DNA of 64,000 nt from Brevibacterium aurantiacum. GTDB lineage: Bacteria; Actinomycetota; Actinomycetes; Actinomycetales; Brevibacteriaceae. The position numbers were made by a program, and so were the translations under genes. The notes below the pieces were generated by a model that saw nothing but the letters and a program-made list of their open reading frames with translations, had not been told where the DNA came from and made no database searches. Every line of letters starts with the position of its first letter. Within the stretch, counting starts at the first letter, position 1. Of the stretch, positions 42,474 to 51,331 are shown in pieces. The DNA lies in contig NZ_FXZB01000003.1 in NCBI RefSeq assembly GCF_900169065.1, positions 1 to 64,000 on the forward strand, given 5' to 3'.

Positions 42474-42860
42474 TCAGAGCGTCGAAATCGACTTGAGCCG
42501 TTCCTGCCAATGGCCGATCTCAGACGTAAGTTGAGCAGGGTCGAGGCTGTTGCGGTACGTGATCAGCTCTGACTCCTGGCTGGGTGACATCACACCCGCT
42601 TCACTCAGACGATCCAAGGGTGTGGCCGGTTCGTCATAGATCCGTTTGCGCTGGCCTGAAGAGTCCTTGACCCAGGTGACCGGCTTCCGCGTCGGCGTGA
42701 AGAAGTTCAATCGATCATCGACAGCTCTCCACAGATGGTTGAGCGCGATCCGTGCTTCTTCCGAATCGTAACGATCAACAAGTCCGTATTCGTGGACCAG
42801 GTGTTGATACTTCGATGCCTCCGGCAAGCAGTCACGCCGATGGTCCTTGAAAACGGGACT
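42474..42860 (-). pseudogene. C-terminal relic of DDE integrase-type transposase
   Basis: The frame encodes YDSEEARIALNHLWRAVDDRLNFFTPTRKPVTWVKDSSGQRKRIYDEPATPLDRLSEAGVMSPSQESELITYRNSLDPAQL, shown here only in pieces: RLNFFTPTRKP, KRIYDEPATPLDRL and ELITYRNSLDPAQL. These match the C-terminus of IS481-like integrase-catalytic-domain transposases (FFTPTKKP ... VYDxPxTPxxRL ... RxSLNPA). The catalytic DDE part is missing upstream, where the same frame becomes Cys-rich and meaningless (to 43136). This is a dead remnant. Confidence 0.65.
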
Positions 42861-42863
42861 GTA

Positions 42864-43016
42864 ATGGATGTCCAGCACCCTCGCCCAGGAACCGACCGCC
42901 TCATGCACTTGAGGACCGGTGTGGGACTGAGCTTGCTCGCGCTTGTCGTCATTGCAGCAGCAACAGCCGTCGTGAAGCAGAAGCCACGGAAGTTGAATCC
43001 CAATGACGGACAGTAA
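42864..43016 (+). CDS. putative 50-aa single-span membrane protein
   Basis: A short frame from ATG 42864 encodes a hydrophilic start, one hydrophobic helix (GVGLSLLALVVIAAATAVV) and a basic tail KQKPRKLNPNDGQ. The positive-inside pattern is convincing but there is no homology. After its stop, the same frame encodes another hydrophobic stretch (FMALLVLLLAAVLLAFAAVG) ending at 43145. The region looks like decayed or lineage-specific membrane genes beside the transposase relic. Confidence 0.35.
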   Translation: MDVQHPRPGTDRLMHLRTGVGLSLLALVVIAAATAVVKQKPRKLNPNDGQ

Positions 43017-43156
43017 GGACAGCCAAGGCAAGACTCTGCCCGAACAGATGATCCGAGCTATGACTTCATGGCGTTGCTGGTCCTCCTGCTTGCCGCAGTG
43101 CTGCTGGCCTTTGCCGCCGTCGGAAAATCCCGACAAGCGGTCTGATTACGATCCTC

Positions 43157-43336
43157 ATGGCAGCCACCGTCGTCGGATCCACACTGCTGCAGTCACCTGG
43201 TCATGTCGATCCTCCGCCCTACACGGACGTCGGGGTATTCGATATCGTGCTCAGCTTCCTCACGGCAGGGTTGGCCCTCGGGCATGGAGTCCACCTGTTC
43301 ATCATGGAACTGGCATTCCAGCGCCGAGGCGTCTGA
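43157..43336 (+). CDS. putative 59-aa membrane protein
   Basis: ATG 43157 opens a frame with two hydrophobic parts (MAATVVGSTLLQ and VFDIVLSFLTAGLALGHGVHLFIMELAF) and a basic end (QRRGV). It follows the short hydrophobic frames at 42864-43145 in the same direction. Together they suggest fragments of one membrane protein gene, or a cluster of very small membrane proteins. No function is proposed. Confidence 0.35.
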   Translation: MAATVVGSTLLQSPGHVDPPPYTDVGVFDIVLSFLTAGLALGHGVHLFIMELAFQRRGV

Positions 43337-43365
43337 TCGTCACCCCATGAGAACACCACGTTCGT

Positions 43366-43809
43366 TCACTCAGTGAGCAGACCGTGCTTTGCAAGTGCCG
43401 GTATGACCTGCAGCCGCGTCAGTGGAGCAAACTGTCTAGAATCAGTGTCTGCAGGCAGAGGCGCATACGGGAACCACGCAGCCTCAGCGATCTCGGCCTG
43501 ATGATTGATGCGATCCACGTTGAGTTCGGCGGGCAGCCCGTCATAGCGGAACACGTCCCCGATCACCTGGTGGTCTGCTTCGTTAGCTGCATCTGCAGCG
43601 AAGGTTCCCAATGGGGACAGACGATTGGTCTCGAGGCTGAGCCCGAGCTCTTCGCTGATCTCCCGGACGATCGTCTCTTCGGCGGTCTCCCCAGCTTCGG
43701 GCTTACCACCGGGAAGCATGAACGACGTCGTGCCCTCCTTGCGCACCATGAGCAAAAGCGGTTCAAACGGGTGCAGCAGGGCGAGTGCACTGACTCGAAT
43801 ATCGTTCAT
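43366..43809 (-). CDS. NUDIX hydrolase
   Basis: Cleaves nucleoside diphosphate-linked compounds. The Nudix box runs from G35 to about residue 57 and fits G-x5-E-x7-R-E-x2-E-E-x-G: G35, E41, R49, E50, E53, E54, G56. Length 147 is typical for a MutT-like housecleaning enzyme. Substrate cannot be read from the sequence. The convergent or parallel neighbour is the tag gene, 75 bp upstream and in the same direction, so both may act in nucleotide and DNA damage control. Confidence 0.92.
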   Translation of the reverse strand: MNDIRVSALALLHPFEPLLLMVRKEGTTSFMLPGGKPEAGETAEETIVREISEELGLSLETNRLSPLGTFAADAANEADHQVIGDVFRYDGLPAELNVDRINHQAEIAEAAWFPYAPLPADTDSRQFAPLTRLQVIPALAKHGLLTE

Positions 43810-43884
43810 TTCAGCCTCTCATCGGCGTGGTCATTGCGCGCAGACGGTAAACTCGGTCCGTCATCACGGCAGTCGTCGGAAGGG

Positions 43885-44511
43885 TCAGTCGTGCCAGACT
43901 CCGGACGCACCTCGGCGATGGGATCCGAGGACGTGCGTGTCAACCATACCGACCGCCTCCATGAGCGCGTACATGGTGGTCGGCCCAACGAACCGAAACC
44001 CCTTCTTCTTCAACACCTTCGACAGTGCCGTCGACTCAGGCCCTGTTGTGGGCGCCTCACTCAGCGTGCGAGGTCGAGGCGTATCTTCGGGCTGGAAGCT
44101 CCAGATGAAGTCGACCAAACCGCCCTCGTCACGCAGGGCCAATGTTGCTCGGGCATTGCCGATACAGGCTTCGATCTTTCCTCGGTGCCGGATGATTCCC
44201 GGATCATCGAGCAGCGATTCGATCTCGGGCTCGCCGAACTCAGCGACCGCCTCGGCGTCGAACTGTTTGAAGACTTCACGAAAACGCTCGCGTTTCTTCA
44301 GGATCGTCAACCATGACAGACCCGCCTGGAAGCCTTCGAGGCTCAGGCGTTCGAACATCCCGGATTCGTCGCGAACAGGTATACCCCATTCGGTGTCGTA
44401 GTAGCTGAGAAGCAGTGGATCGCCATAGGCCCACGGGGTCCGCGCGATCCCGTCCTCACCCACCACCGCACCATCGCCATCGGGGCTTTCGCCTACTTTG
44501 GTCTCGGTCAT
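43885..44511 (-). CDS. tag: DNA-3-methyladenine glycosylase I
   Basis: Removes 3-methyladenine from alkylated DNA. Tag blocks in order: ARTPWAYGDPLLLSYYDTEWGIPVRDESGMFERLSLEGFQAGLSWLTILKKRERFREVFKQFD, GIIRHRGKIEACIGNARA, DFIWSF, SKVLKKKGFRFVGPTTMYALMEAVGMVDTHV. The C-terminal Cys of the zinc site in E. coli Tag is replaced here (VLGSHRRG), as in some actinobacterial versions. ATG 44509-44511 has GGGGAG before it; an upstream in-frame ATG is rejected. Confidence 0.93.
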   Translation of the reverse strand: MTETKVGESPDGDGAVVGEDGIARTPWAYGDPLLLSYYDTEWGIPVRDESGMFERLSLEGFQAGLSWLTILKKRERFREVFKQFDAEAVAEFGEPEIESLLDDPGIIRHRGKIEACIGNARATLALRDEGGLVDFIWSFQPEDTPRPRTLSEAPTTGPESTALSKVLKKKGFRFVGPTTMYALMEAVGMVDTHVLGSHRRGASGVWHD

Positions 44512-44602
44512 CTGTGCTGCTCCCCTGCTCCGGTCGTCCACATGGTCACAGTACCTCGGCGGGCTGACATGGCATGACCGTGTCGATGTGTACCCTGATC
44601 TC

Positions 44603-45499
44603 ATGAGGCCAGTTGATGAAGTGAAATCAGTCCTGATGATCGGGTTCGGGGCGATCGGTCGTCATGTTGCCGCGCTGCTGCACCCCGAGATCTCGAGTGG
44701 TCGGCTGAGACTCACCGCCTTAGTCCGGGACCTCGACAAACATGCTGGTCACCGGAATCTGGGGGCCGAGCTGGTCCAGGCTGAGGGACCGCAGGACCCG
44801 AACTGGGCCCAGCTCATGGCCGGGTCCGTCATCGATGTCGTAGTCGAATGCGCTGGGGTTTTAGCCGCCAAGAGCTACGGCCCCGCAGCCACAGCCGCTG
44901 GCATTCCACTTGTCCTCACCAGCGTCGGGGCTCTCGCCGATCGTCCGACCCGACGAGCGCTCCTTGACCGGCCCGGAGACCTCCACGTGACGAACGGGGC
45001 TATCGGCGGGCTTGACGTCCTCGAAGCTGCCGCTCAGGCACACGCCCTTGACTCTGTGTCCATCACGACTGCGAAGGCACCCGGTGGCCTCGTGCAACCG
45101 TGGATGGACGCCGAGGAGGTCCGTCGCCTGAATCAGCTGAGCGCTGCCGATGAACCACTGACGATTTTCACTGGGACCCCGGCCGAAGCCATCGTGAAGT
45201 TCCCCGCCAACGTCAACATCACGGTGGCGTTGGCATGGGCGACTCGGGGGCTCGGAGTCGACGCGGCAGCAGATGACGAACTCATGGAGACAGCTCTCGA
45301 ACGCACTCGAGTCGAGATCCGGGCTGACCTGAGCCAAGAGGATTCCCACCATCACATCACGGCCGCAGGATCAGCGGGAGTCTTTGAGTTCTCAATCTCA
45401 TCGACGCCAAGTCCTGAGAATCCTGCCACCAGCGGCCTCACTGCACTGTCAGTCACGCGAACTTTGCGGACATGTCTGGCAGGTCTCAAACGCAACTGA
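44603..45499 (+). CDS. aspartate dehydrogenase (NadX-like)
   Basis: 298 residues with an N-terminal Rossmann fold SVLMIGFGAIGRHVAALL and a C-terminal domain of the aspartate dehydrogenase type (VKFPANVNITVALAWATRGLGVD with an Asn-x-Asn block). It would oxidise L-aspartate to iminoaspartate for NAD synthesis, or act on a related amino acid. No nadA or nadC gene is adjacent. ATG 44603 is preferred; the longer frame overlaps the divergent tag gene. A strong hairpin begins at its stop codon. Confidence 0.85.
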   Translation: MRPVDEVKSVLMIGFGAIGRHVAALLHPEISSGRLRLTALVRDLDKHAGHRNLGAELVQAEGPQDPNWAQLMAGSVIDVVVECAGVLAAKSYGPAATAAGIPLVLTSVGALADRPTRRALLDRPGDLHVTNGAIGGLDVLEAAAQAHALDSVSITTAKAPGGLVQPWMDAEEVRRLNQLSAADEPLTIFTGTPAEAIVKFPANVNITVALAWATRGLGVDAAADDELMETALERTRVEIRADLSQEDSHHHITAAGSAGVFEFSISSTPSPENPATSGLTALSVTRTLRTCLAGLKRN

Positions 45500-45539
45500 G
45501 TCCGGTGCCTGCCCTATGTGGGGCAAGCGCCGGACTCAG
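45496..45539 (+). terminator. long hairpin overlapping the NadX-like stop
   Basis: CTGAGTCCGGTGCCTGCCC (45496-45514) pairs with the complementary arm ending GCGCCGGACTCAG (to 45539), leaving a small loop around TATGT. About 18 pairs form with one mismatch and one G-T. There is no U-tract, as often in actinobacteria. The stop codon TGA lies inside the left arm. It separates convergent genes. Confidence 0.75.
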
Positions 45540-45582
45540 CAAATCGGATATCTGGCTCAGAGAACCCTTCGGCATGGACTGG

Positions 45583-45645
45583 CCTCAGCCGTGAGGTACC
45601 AGGCCTCAGACTTGAGGTGCCGGGCCTCAGTCTCCAGGTGCCGTC
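45583..45645. repeat. 21-bp tandem repeat x3 at the betT stop
   Basis: Units start at 45583, 45604 and 45625, each CCTCAG-N3-TGAGGT-CC-GG-like. The first two each contain a CCTCA-N4-TGAGG mini-hairpin; the third has lost it. The array ends two bases before the betT stop codon (45648-45650). Confidence 0.75.
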
Positions 45646-45647
45646 AG

Positions 45648-47717
45648 TCAGTCGTCGGGGTTGGCGATGTTCTCCTGCAGCTGCAGGAACTCAAGGTGAC
45701 GACTGTACTTGTCGAGGACATCATCGATGAGCTGCTCCTTGGTGTAGCCCATGACGTCGTAGCCCTGCCCGGCACCGCCGTCGAGGTAAACCTCCATGCG
45801 GAAGTAGTCCTCCGTTCCACGCGGCACACGTCCGCCGAACGAAGGCACGTTCACCTTGTGCGGCCAGACCTGATAACGGAAGGGGAACTGTCCCTCCCCG
45901 TCGACTTCGAGTTGGATGAGCTCCCCGTCTTCGACGGATTGCCCCTCTGCGTCCACTCGACCGCAGTGTGCCGACACGCCTTTCTCAACCAACTCCGCCG
46001 CGACTTCGTTCAAAGTGGGCACCAGGACATCGGTTTCGAAGTCTCGCGCTTTACTGCCGCTGGGGAAGGACAGAACTCGCGCCAACTGACGCTGCCAGGT
46101 TTCGTGTCCGGTATCTGTGTGGGAGCGCCGCGCCAGCGACGCCGGCAGGCTCTGATCGATGCTGTCGACTCGATGTGCTTCGACGCGCAGTGCCTTGTAG
46201 AGCCCGATCATCACGAGAATAACGACAAAGGCGAACGGCAGCCCCATGATGATCGTGGCACTCTGCAACGCCCCAATCCCACCGACGATGAGCATGGCTA
46301 CGGTCAATGCACCGGTGAGCGCTGCCCAGAAGATACGAAGACCTGGTCGACCATCGTCCTGGGGTGTCGGCAGACGAGAGGACAAGTTTGCCATCACCAG
46401 AGCCGCGGAGTCAGCTGTCGTCACGTAGAACAGCAGCGCGGTGAGTGTGGCCAAGGCTGCAATCACGAAGAATCCCGGATAGTTCGACAGCAGGTCGTAG
46501 AATCCACCTTCGGGGCTGAGCATTGTCGCTTCGCCGAATTTCTTGTCTCCGCTGCGAATGAGGTCGAGTGCGGAGTTTCCATAGATCGAGATCCACATGA
46601 AGATGTAGATGAACGGGATCGTCAGGGTCCCGAGCACGAACTGACGGATTGTGCGTCCACGAGAGATGCGGGCAAGGAAGAGACCGACAAATGAGGCGAA
46701 AGCGATCCACCACGCCCAGAAGAACAGGGTCCAGTCAGTCATCCATGTGCCGGTGTCTTCAAAGGCGAAGGTCTGACCAGCCATATTGGGGAAGAGCCTG
46801 ACGAAGTCGGTCACATTGAGGACCATGGCGTTGAGGAGGAACTCCGTCTTGCCGACGATGAGAACCCACAGGCTCAATGCGATCGCAAGGAAGACGTTGA
46901 GCATCGACAGGAACTTGATCCCTTTGTCGACACCGGATACCGCGGACAATGTCGCCACGACGACTCCGATGACGACAATGCCGATCTGCGAGACCTCATT
47001 GACCGGCAGTCCGAAGACAGTGTTGAGACCAACATTGACCATGACTACGCCGATGCCCAAGGAGGTGGCGACGCCGAAGACCGTACCCACCAATGCGGCG
47101 AAGTCCACACCATCGCCGAGAGTTCCTTGCACCCGCTTTCCGAAGATAGGAGCAAGCGCTGACCGGATCGCCAGAGGCATATTCATCCGGTAGGCGAAAT
47201 ACGCCAGGGCCATGCCCATCAGTGCATACAGCCCCCAACCACTGATTCCGTAGTGGAACAGCGTCCACGCGGTAGCTTCGCGGGCCGCGTCCACTGTCTC
47301 TGGCTGCGTACTGGGCGGATCAAGATACATGGTGACCGGTTCAGCCACGGCAAAGAACATGAGGTCGGTGCTGATTCCGGCGGCGAAGAGCATGGAAGCC
47401 CAAGCAAGGAGACCGAATTCCGGCTTCGAATGTTCGGGACCAAGTTTCGTGTTCCCGTACTTCGAGGCGGCCAGGTAGATAACGAAAACCAGGACGGCGG
47501 CGACAAGTAGGACGTAGAACCATCCGAACCAGGTCGAGATCCACCCCACGACACTGCCGAGAACCTCTTGGGCATTAGTGGGCGCGAAGAATGCCCACAT
47601 CGTAACGGCTAATGTCACGATTGCTGCAGATATGAATACTGGTTTGTTCAACTGCGGGAGGACCTTCTTCACTCCCTTCTCCGGCTTATCTGTGGTTTTG
47701 TCTATTGCGGCTGACAT
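45648..47717 (-). CDS. betT: BCCT-family choline/betaine transporter, BetT type
   Basis: Twelve-span Na+- or H+-coupled transporter of trimethylammonium compounds. It has WISTWFGWFYVLLVAAVLVFVIYLAASKYGNTKLGPEHSKPEFG, TAWTLFHYGISGWGLYALMGMALAYFAYR and the Trp-rich DWTLFFWAWWIAFASFVGLFLARISRGRTIRQF signature. At 689 residues it carries the long cytosolic C-terminal domain (about residue 510 on) typical of choline-specific BetT. ATG follows GGAGAGAG. The gene end abuts a tandem repeat. An inverted repeat lies about 100 bp upstream. Confidence 0.9.
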   Translation of the reverse strand: MSAAIDKTTDKPEKGVKKVLPQLNKPVFISAAIVTLAVTMWAFFAPTNAQEVLGSVVGWISTWFGWFYVLLVAAVLVFVIYLAASKYGNTKLGPEHSKPEFGLLAWASMLFAAGISTDLMFFAVAEPVTMYLDPPSTQPETVDAAREATAWTLFHYGISGWGLYALMGMALAYFAYRMNMPLAIRSALAPIFGKRVQGTLGDGVDFAALVGTVFGVATSLGIGVVMVNVGLNTVFGLPVNEVSQIGIVVIGVVVATLSAVSGVDKGIKFLSMLNVFLAIALSLWVLIVGKTEFLLNAMVLNVTDFVRLFPNMAGQTFAFEDTGTWMTDWTLFFWAWWIAFASFVGLFLARISRGRTIRQFVLGTLTIPFIYIFMWISIYGNSALDLIRSGDKKFGEATMLSPEGGFYDLLSNYPGFFVIAALATLTALLFYVTTADSAALVMANLSSRLPTPQDDGRPGLRIFWAALTGALTVAMLIVGGIGALQSATIIMGLPFAFVVILVMIGLYKALRVEAHRVDSIDQSLPASLARRSHTDTGHETWQRQLARVLSFPSGSKARDFETDVLVPTLNEVAAELVEKGVSAHCGRVDAEGQSVEDGELIQLEVDGEGQFPFRYQVWPHKVNVPSFGGRVPRGTEDYFRMEVYLDGGAGQGYDVMGYTKEQLIDDVLDKYSRHLEFLQLQENIANPDD

Positions 47718-47815
47718 CTGCTCTCTCCTTCAACGGACAAATCTGCGCCCGACTCGAATTGACTGTTTCCCCGCACCCGGCCTCACCGGATGCAACCAAC
47801 CAAGGAGGCTACCAT

Positions 47816-47832
47816 AACGTAACCATCGTTAA
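47816..47832. promoter_or_regulatory. inverted repeat upstream of betT
   Basis: TAACG and CGTTA with a 7-bp spacer, inside an AT-richer patch (ACCATAACGTAACCATCGTT). It lies 99 bp before the betT start and 63 bp after the AtoE-like stop. Candidate regulator site; no promoter boxes are clear. Confidence 0.3.
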
Positions 47833-47894
47833 CTGCCCCGGGTGCCTGGCTCAGATCTGCCTCCTCGTCTCGGATCGATTCTCGTACCTGCACC

Positions 47895-49274
47895 TCACAA
47901 TGAGACGAAGATCAACGCGGCGGCCATCACCACACCAGCACCAAGGAAAATCACCGAGGTATAGCCGAGGATGTCGCGCATTTTGAGTCCCGCAATGGCC
48001 AGGACAGGCAGGGCCCAGAACGGCTGCAGCATGTTCGTCCACTGATCTCCATAAGAGACTGCCATGATGGCAACTGAAGGATCGACTCCCAGCTGGTTGG
48101 CGGCATCGAGCATGATCGGACCCTGAACCGCGAACTGTCCGCCACCGGAGGGGACAAAGAAGTTGACCAGGCCTGCCGAAATCAGAGCGAGGACACCGAA
48201 CGTCGTGGGATTCGCAATGGACACAAGCGCATCGGAGAAGACCGCGATCAGACCGGTGGTGCTCATCATCCCAAGGATTCCCGCATACAGAGGGAACTGG
48301 AGCAGGATCTCGCCGACATTGGAGGCGGCTTCCTTCGTCAAGTGGATGAGCTCGAAAGGGTTCTTCACCAGCAGGAAGATGAGTGCGAGGAAGGACCAGT
48401 TGACGATGTCGAGGGTCAGTCCCCCGCCCTGGGCGAAGTGGACGGCGAGGTAGATGACGAGTGCCAGACCGACGATGAGGGTCAGGACCCGTGATGCGTC
48501 GATGCGGTCGGCAGGTGTGACGATCTCTTCGTCGACGGTGCTTCTCGATTCGGAAGCGATCGACTCGGGCAGTTCGTAGACTGGGGCATCCTTCTTCGGT
48601 GCGACGAGGAAGAACAAGACGGCGCAGACGACGATGACTGCGAGGATGGCCAGCAGGTTCCAGGTTGAGAAGATGGTCTCACTGACAGGAATGATCTCTC
48701 CCCCGAGGGACTCAGCCAGGAAGGAATCGGGAGTGGCTGCCGTCAACGGTCCAGAACCGGAATATCCCATGTGCCAGACAATGAAACCAGAGTAACCGGC
48801 GGCGACAAGCAACGGGAAGTGCACCTTAAGGCCGCGGCTGCGTGCCTGCACTGCGATCTCACGTGCCAGAAGAGCACCGACGACGAGACCCAGGCCCCAA
48901 GTGATGAGGCTGGCAAGAGCGGCGACGACGAAGACGAAGACATAGGCGAATGCCGGGCTGCCTGGAACGCTGGCCAATCTGGTCAGCAGTTTCCGTACCG
49001 GGCCTGTGTTCGCAAGCATGTGTCCCAGCAGAAGAATGAGACACATCTGCGTCATGAACGCTAGCAGCCCGGCCAGCCCTTCGCCCCAGCCGGTGACGAC
49101 CTCGGTGGGACTGGCATCGGTGAGAATGAATGCCAGAACGGCGACGATGAGTGTGAGAACAATGGCGAACGTCAGCGCTGACGGAATCCACTGTTCGAGG
49201 AAGCGGTTGACCGGACGCATGAGACCTTTTGATGCGGCGGCGTTTACCTGGGTCGACGGCTTCTGTGCCGACAT
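47895..49274 (-). CDS. short-chain fatty acid transporter, AtoE-like
   Basis: About twelve spans. Family blocks: LTDASPTEVVTGWGEGLAGLLAFMTQMCLILLLGHMLANTGPV, YSGFIVWHMGYSGSGPLTAATP, LQFPLYAGILGMMSTTGLIAVFSDALVSIANPTTF and NFFVPSGGGQFAVQGPIMLDAANQLGVDPSVAIMAVSYGDQWTNMLQPFWALPVLAIAGL. These fit the AtoE/TIGR00366 family for short-chain fatty acids. ATG 49272-49274 follows AGGAGG. Lies between betT and the dehydrogenase in the same direction, but with separate gaps. Confidence 0.9.
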   Translation of the reverse strand: MSAQKPSTQVNAAASKGLMRPVNRFLEQWIPSALTFAIVLTLIVAVLAFILTDASPTEVVTGWGEGLAGLLAFMTQMCLILLLGHMLANTGPVRKLLTRLASVPGSPAFAYVFVFVVAALASLITWGLGLVVGALLAREIAVQARSRGLKVHFPLLVAAGYSGFIVWHMGYSGSGPLTAATPDSFLAESLGGEIIPVSETIFSTWNLLAILAVIVVCAVLFFLVAPKKDAPVYELPESIASESRSTVDEEIVTPADRIDASRVLTLIVGLALVIYLAVHFAQGGGLTLDIVNWSFLALIFLLVKNPFELIHLTKEAASNVGEILLQFPLYAGILGMMSTTGLIAVFSDALVSIANPTTFGVLALISAGLVNFFVPSGGGQFAVQGPIMLDAANQLGVDPSVAIMAVSYGDQWTNMLQPFWALPVLAIAGLKMRDILGYTSVIFLGAGVVMAAALIFVSL

Positions 49275-49391
49275 GAGATCCTCCTGCTGAGAAATAGCTG
49301 TGTATGGGTTCAGCATACAATCAGGGCGCTGACCGCTACTGCGGACAGCGCCCTGAAGGCCAGCGACTGTTGACCAGTCAGTGTGTGTGGA

Positions 49392-50771
49392 TCAGTTCTT
49401 CGTGAACACCATCTGCTTGTTGACGAACTCATCCATGGCCAGCGGTCCCAGTTCACGACCAACGCCGGAGCGCTTGACTCCACCGAAGGGCAGGTACTCA
49501 CGAGTGCCTTCGGGGGCGTTGAGGAAGACCATGCCGGAGTCGATCTGGGACCCGACGCGCTCTGCCCGCTCCAGGTCGTTGGAGAACACAGCGGCACCGA
49601 GGCCGAAAGGGGTGTCATTGGCCATCTCGACGGCCTCTTCCTCGCTGCTCACCTTGTAGACGATGACGGCGGGGCCGAAGAGCTCTTCGTAGTAGCCGCG
49701 CATGCCCTTCTCCACATCGGCGAGGACGACTGGCTCGACGTAGGCGCCGCCACCGTCGTAGCGCTTGCCGCCGGCAAGCAGGGTGGCACCGTCCTTGACG
49801 GTGTCCTGGACCTGCTCGATGAAGCGGTCAGCGGCCGCCGTCGATGACAGCGGGGACAGGCGGGAACCTTCGGTATCGGGGGCCTCTGGTGTGAACTTCT
49901 TGGCCGCCTCGGTGATGGAGGTCAGGAACTCGTCGTAGACGTCGTCCATGACGATCATGCGCTTGGGCGAGTTGCAGGCCTGTCCGGTGTTGCCCATGCG
50001 GGTCTTGAAGAACGTGTTCGCGCTCTTCGACACATCGGCGGTGTCGAGGAGGATGTAGGGGTCGGAACCGCCGAGTTCGAGGACGACCTTCTTGAGGTTC
50101 TTGCCTGCTTCGGCGGCCACTGCCGCACCTGCACGCTCCGAACCGGTCAGGGACACACCGTGGTTGCGTGGGTCGGGCAGGATGATGTCTGCGACCTGCT
50201 CGTTGCTCGCGTAGATGTTGATGTAGGCACCCTCGGGAAGCCCGGCTTCGATGAAGATCTCTTCCATGATCTGAGCCGAGCGCGGGCACTGCGGGGCGTG
50301 CTTGAGCAGGATCGTGTTGCCCAGTGCCAGGTTGGGGGCTGCGAAGCGTGCGACCTGGTAGTAGGGGAAGTTCCAGGGCATGATGCCCAGGAGTGAGCCG
50401 ACCGGCTTGCGGCGGATCATTGCGGTTCCATCTTCGGGTCCGCGCAGCGGCTCATCGGCCATGAATGCTTCGGCGTTGTCGGCGAAGTAGCGGTAGATGG
50501 CCGAGCTCAGTCCGACCTCGCCCTTGCCTTCGGGGACAGCCTTGCCCATCTCCAGCTGGATGACCTTCGCCAGCTCTTCGGCTCGCTCCGCGTAGATTTC
50601 GGAGACGCGAACGAGGATCGCTGCACGATCGGCGACGCTGGTCTGGCTCCATTCGGTGAATGTGGTGGCGGATCGGTCGAGTGCGGCCAGGATCTCCGAA
50701 TCGGTGGCAGTGGCGAATTCTTCGGCCACTTCGCCGGTTGCCGGGTTGGTCACGCGATACATGGTGGACAT
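49392..50771 (-). CDS. NAD(P)-dependent succinate-semialdehyde dehydrogenase type
   Basis: 459-residue aldehyde dehydrogenase: [16 protein letters not shown] start, [17 protein letters not shown] block (here [38 protein letters not shown]), [19 protein letters not shown] with the general-base Glu, [14 protein letters not shown] with the catalytic Cys, and [16 protein letters not shown] near the end. It is closest in pattern to the short succinate-semialdehyde dehydrogenases of actinobacteria. ATG 50769-50771 is chosen; a Met four codons upstream is possible. Confidence 0.9.
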   Translation of the reverse strand: MSTMYRVTNPATGEVAEEFATATDSEILAALDRSATTFTEWSQTSVADRAAILVRVSEIYAERAEELAKVIQLEMGKAVPEGKGEVGLSSAIYRYFADNAEAFMADEPLRGPEDGTAMIRRKPVGSLLGIMPWNFPYYQVARFAAPNLALGNTILLKHAPQCPRSAQIMEEIFIEAGLPEGAYINIYASNEQVADIILPDPRNHGVSLTGSERAGAAVAAEAGKNLKKVVLELGGSDPYILLDTADVSKSANTFFKTRMGNTGQACNSPKRMIVMDDVYDEFLTSITEAAKKFTPEAPDTEGSRLSPLSSTAAADRFIEQVQDTVKDGATLLAGGKRYDGGGAYVEPVVLADVEKGMRGYYEELFGPAVIVYKVSSEEEAVEMANDTPFGLGAAVFSNDLERAERVGSQIDSGMVFLNAPEGTREYLPFGGVKRSGVGRELGPLAMDEFVNKQMVFTKN

Positions 50772-50948
50772 GTCGAGCCTCATTTCTGCAGGGGTTGTTG
50801 ACACCGATCCAACGGCGCGGAACCGAGCCTCCGGCACCGTTCGACGAGTGGATTCATCTCCCACGCTATGGCCCAATCACCTCGGCGGCAATTCCCTGTC
50901 CCACCCCTTGAACACAGCCTCGAATGTGATCGCTGTTACTGTGTTGCC

Positions 50949-51302
50949 ATGAACAGTGTGACTGAACTCGTGAAGCGCTATTACTCCACCGTCGACGCTG
51001 GGGATGCCGGCGCCACCTCGGCGCTGTTCGCGGCCGAGGGCCACTACGATCGCCCCGGGTATCCGACCATGGTGGGCCAGCAGATCACCGATTTCTACCA
51101 CGGTGAACGCGTCATCGAATCGGGTGCGCATTCCCTGACCGAGATCCTCGTCGACGGCGATCGCGCCTCCAGCCGCGGGGTCTTCACCGGCCGTCTCAAG
51201 GACGGCACCGAGACCTCCGTGGGCTTCGCCGACTTCTTCCTCTTCGACACCGAGGGCCTCATCGCCGAACGCACCACCTACTTCTACCAAGCCGCGGTCT
51301 GA
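50949..51302 (+). CDS. SnoaL/NTF2-like protein
   Basis: 117 residues with the NTF2-like cone fold: SVTELVKRYYSTVDAGDAGATSALFAAEGHYDRPGYPTMVGQQITDFYHGERVIESGAHSLTEILVDGDRASSRGVFTGRLKDGTETSVGFADFFLFDTEGLIAERTTYF (given in pieces). It resembles the SnoaL-like subgroup, which bind or isomerise small ring compounds; function unknown. A copy of CACCTCGGC lies just upstream (50878-50886) and another inside. Confidence 0.82.
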   Translation: MNSVTELVKRYYSTVDAGDAGATSALFAAEGHYDRPGYPTMVGQQITDFYHGERVIESGAHSLTEILVDGDRASSRGVFTGRLKDGTETSVGFADFFLFDTEGLIAERTTYFYQAAV

Positions 51303-51331
51303 GCGTCCGGAGTCTCAGTCAGGGTCCGGCT

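Noticed and set aside
45384..46694. 436-codon + frame over the betT end
   Set aside because: It is antisense to BCCT domains and has no motif.
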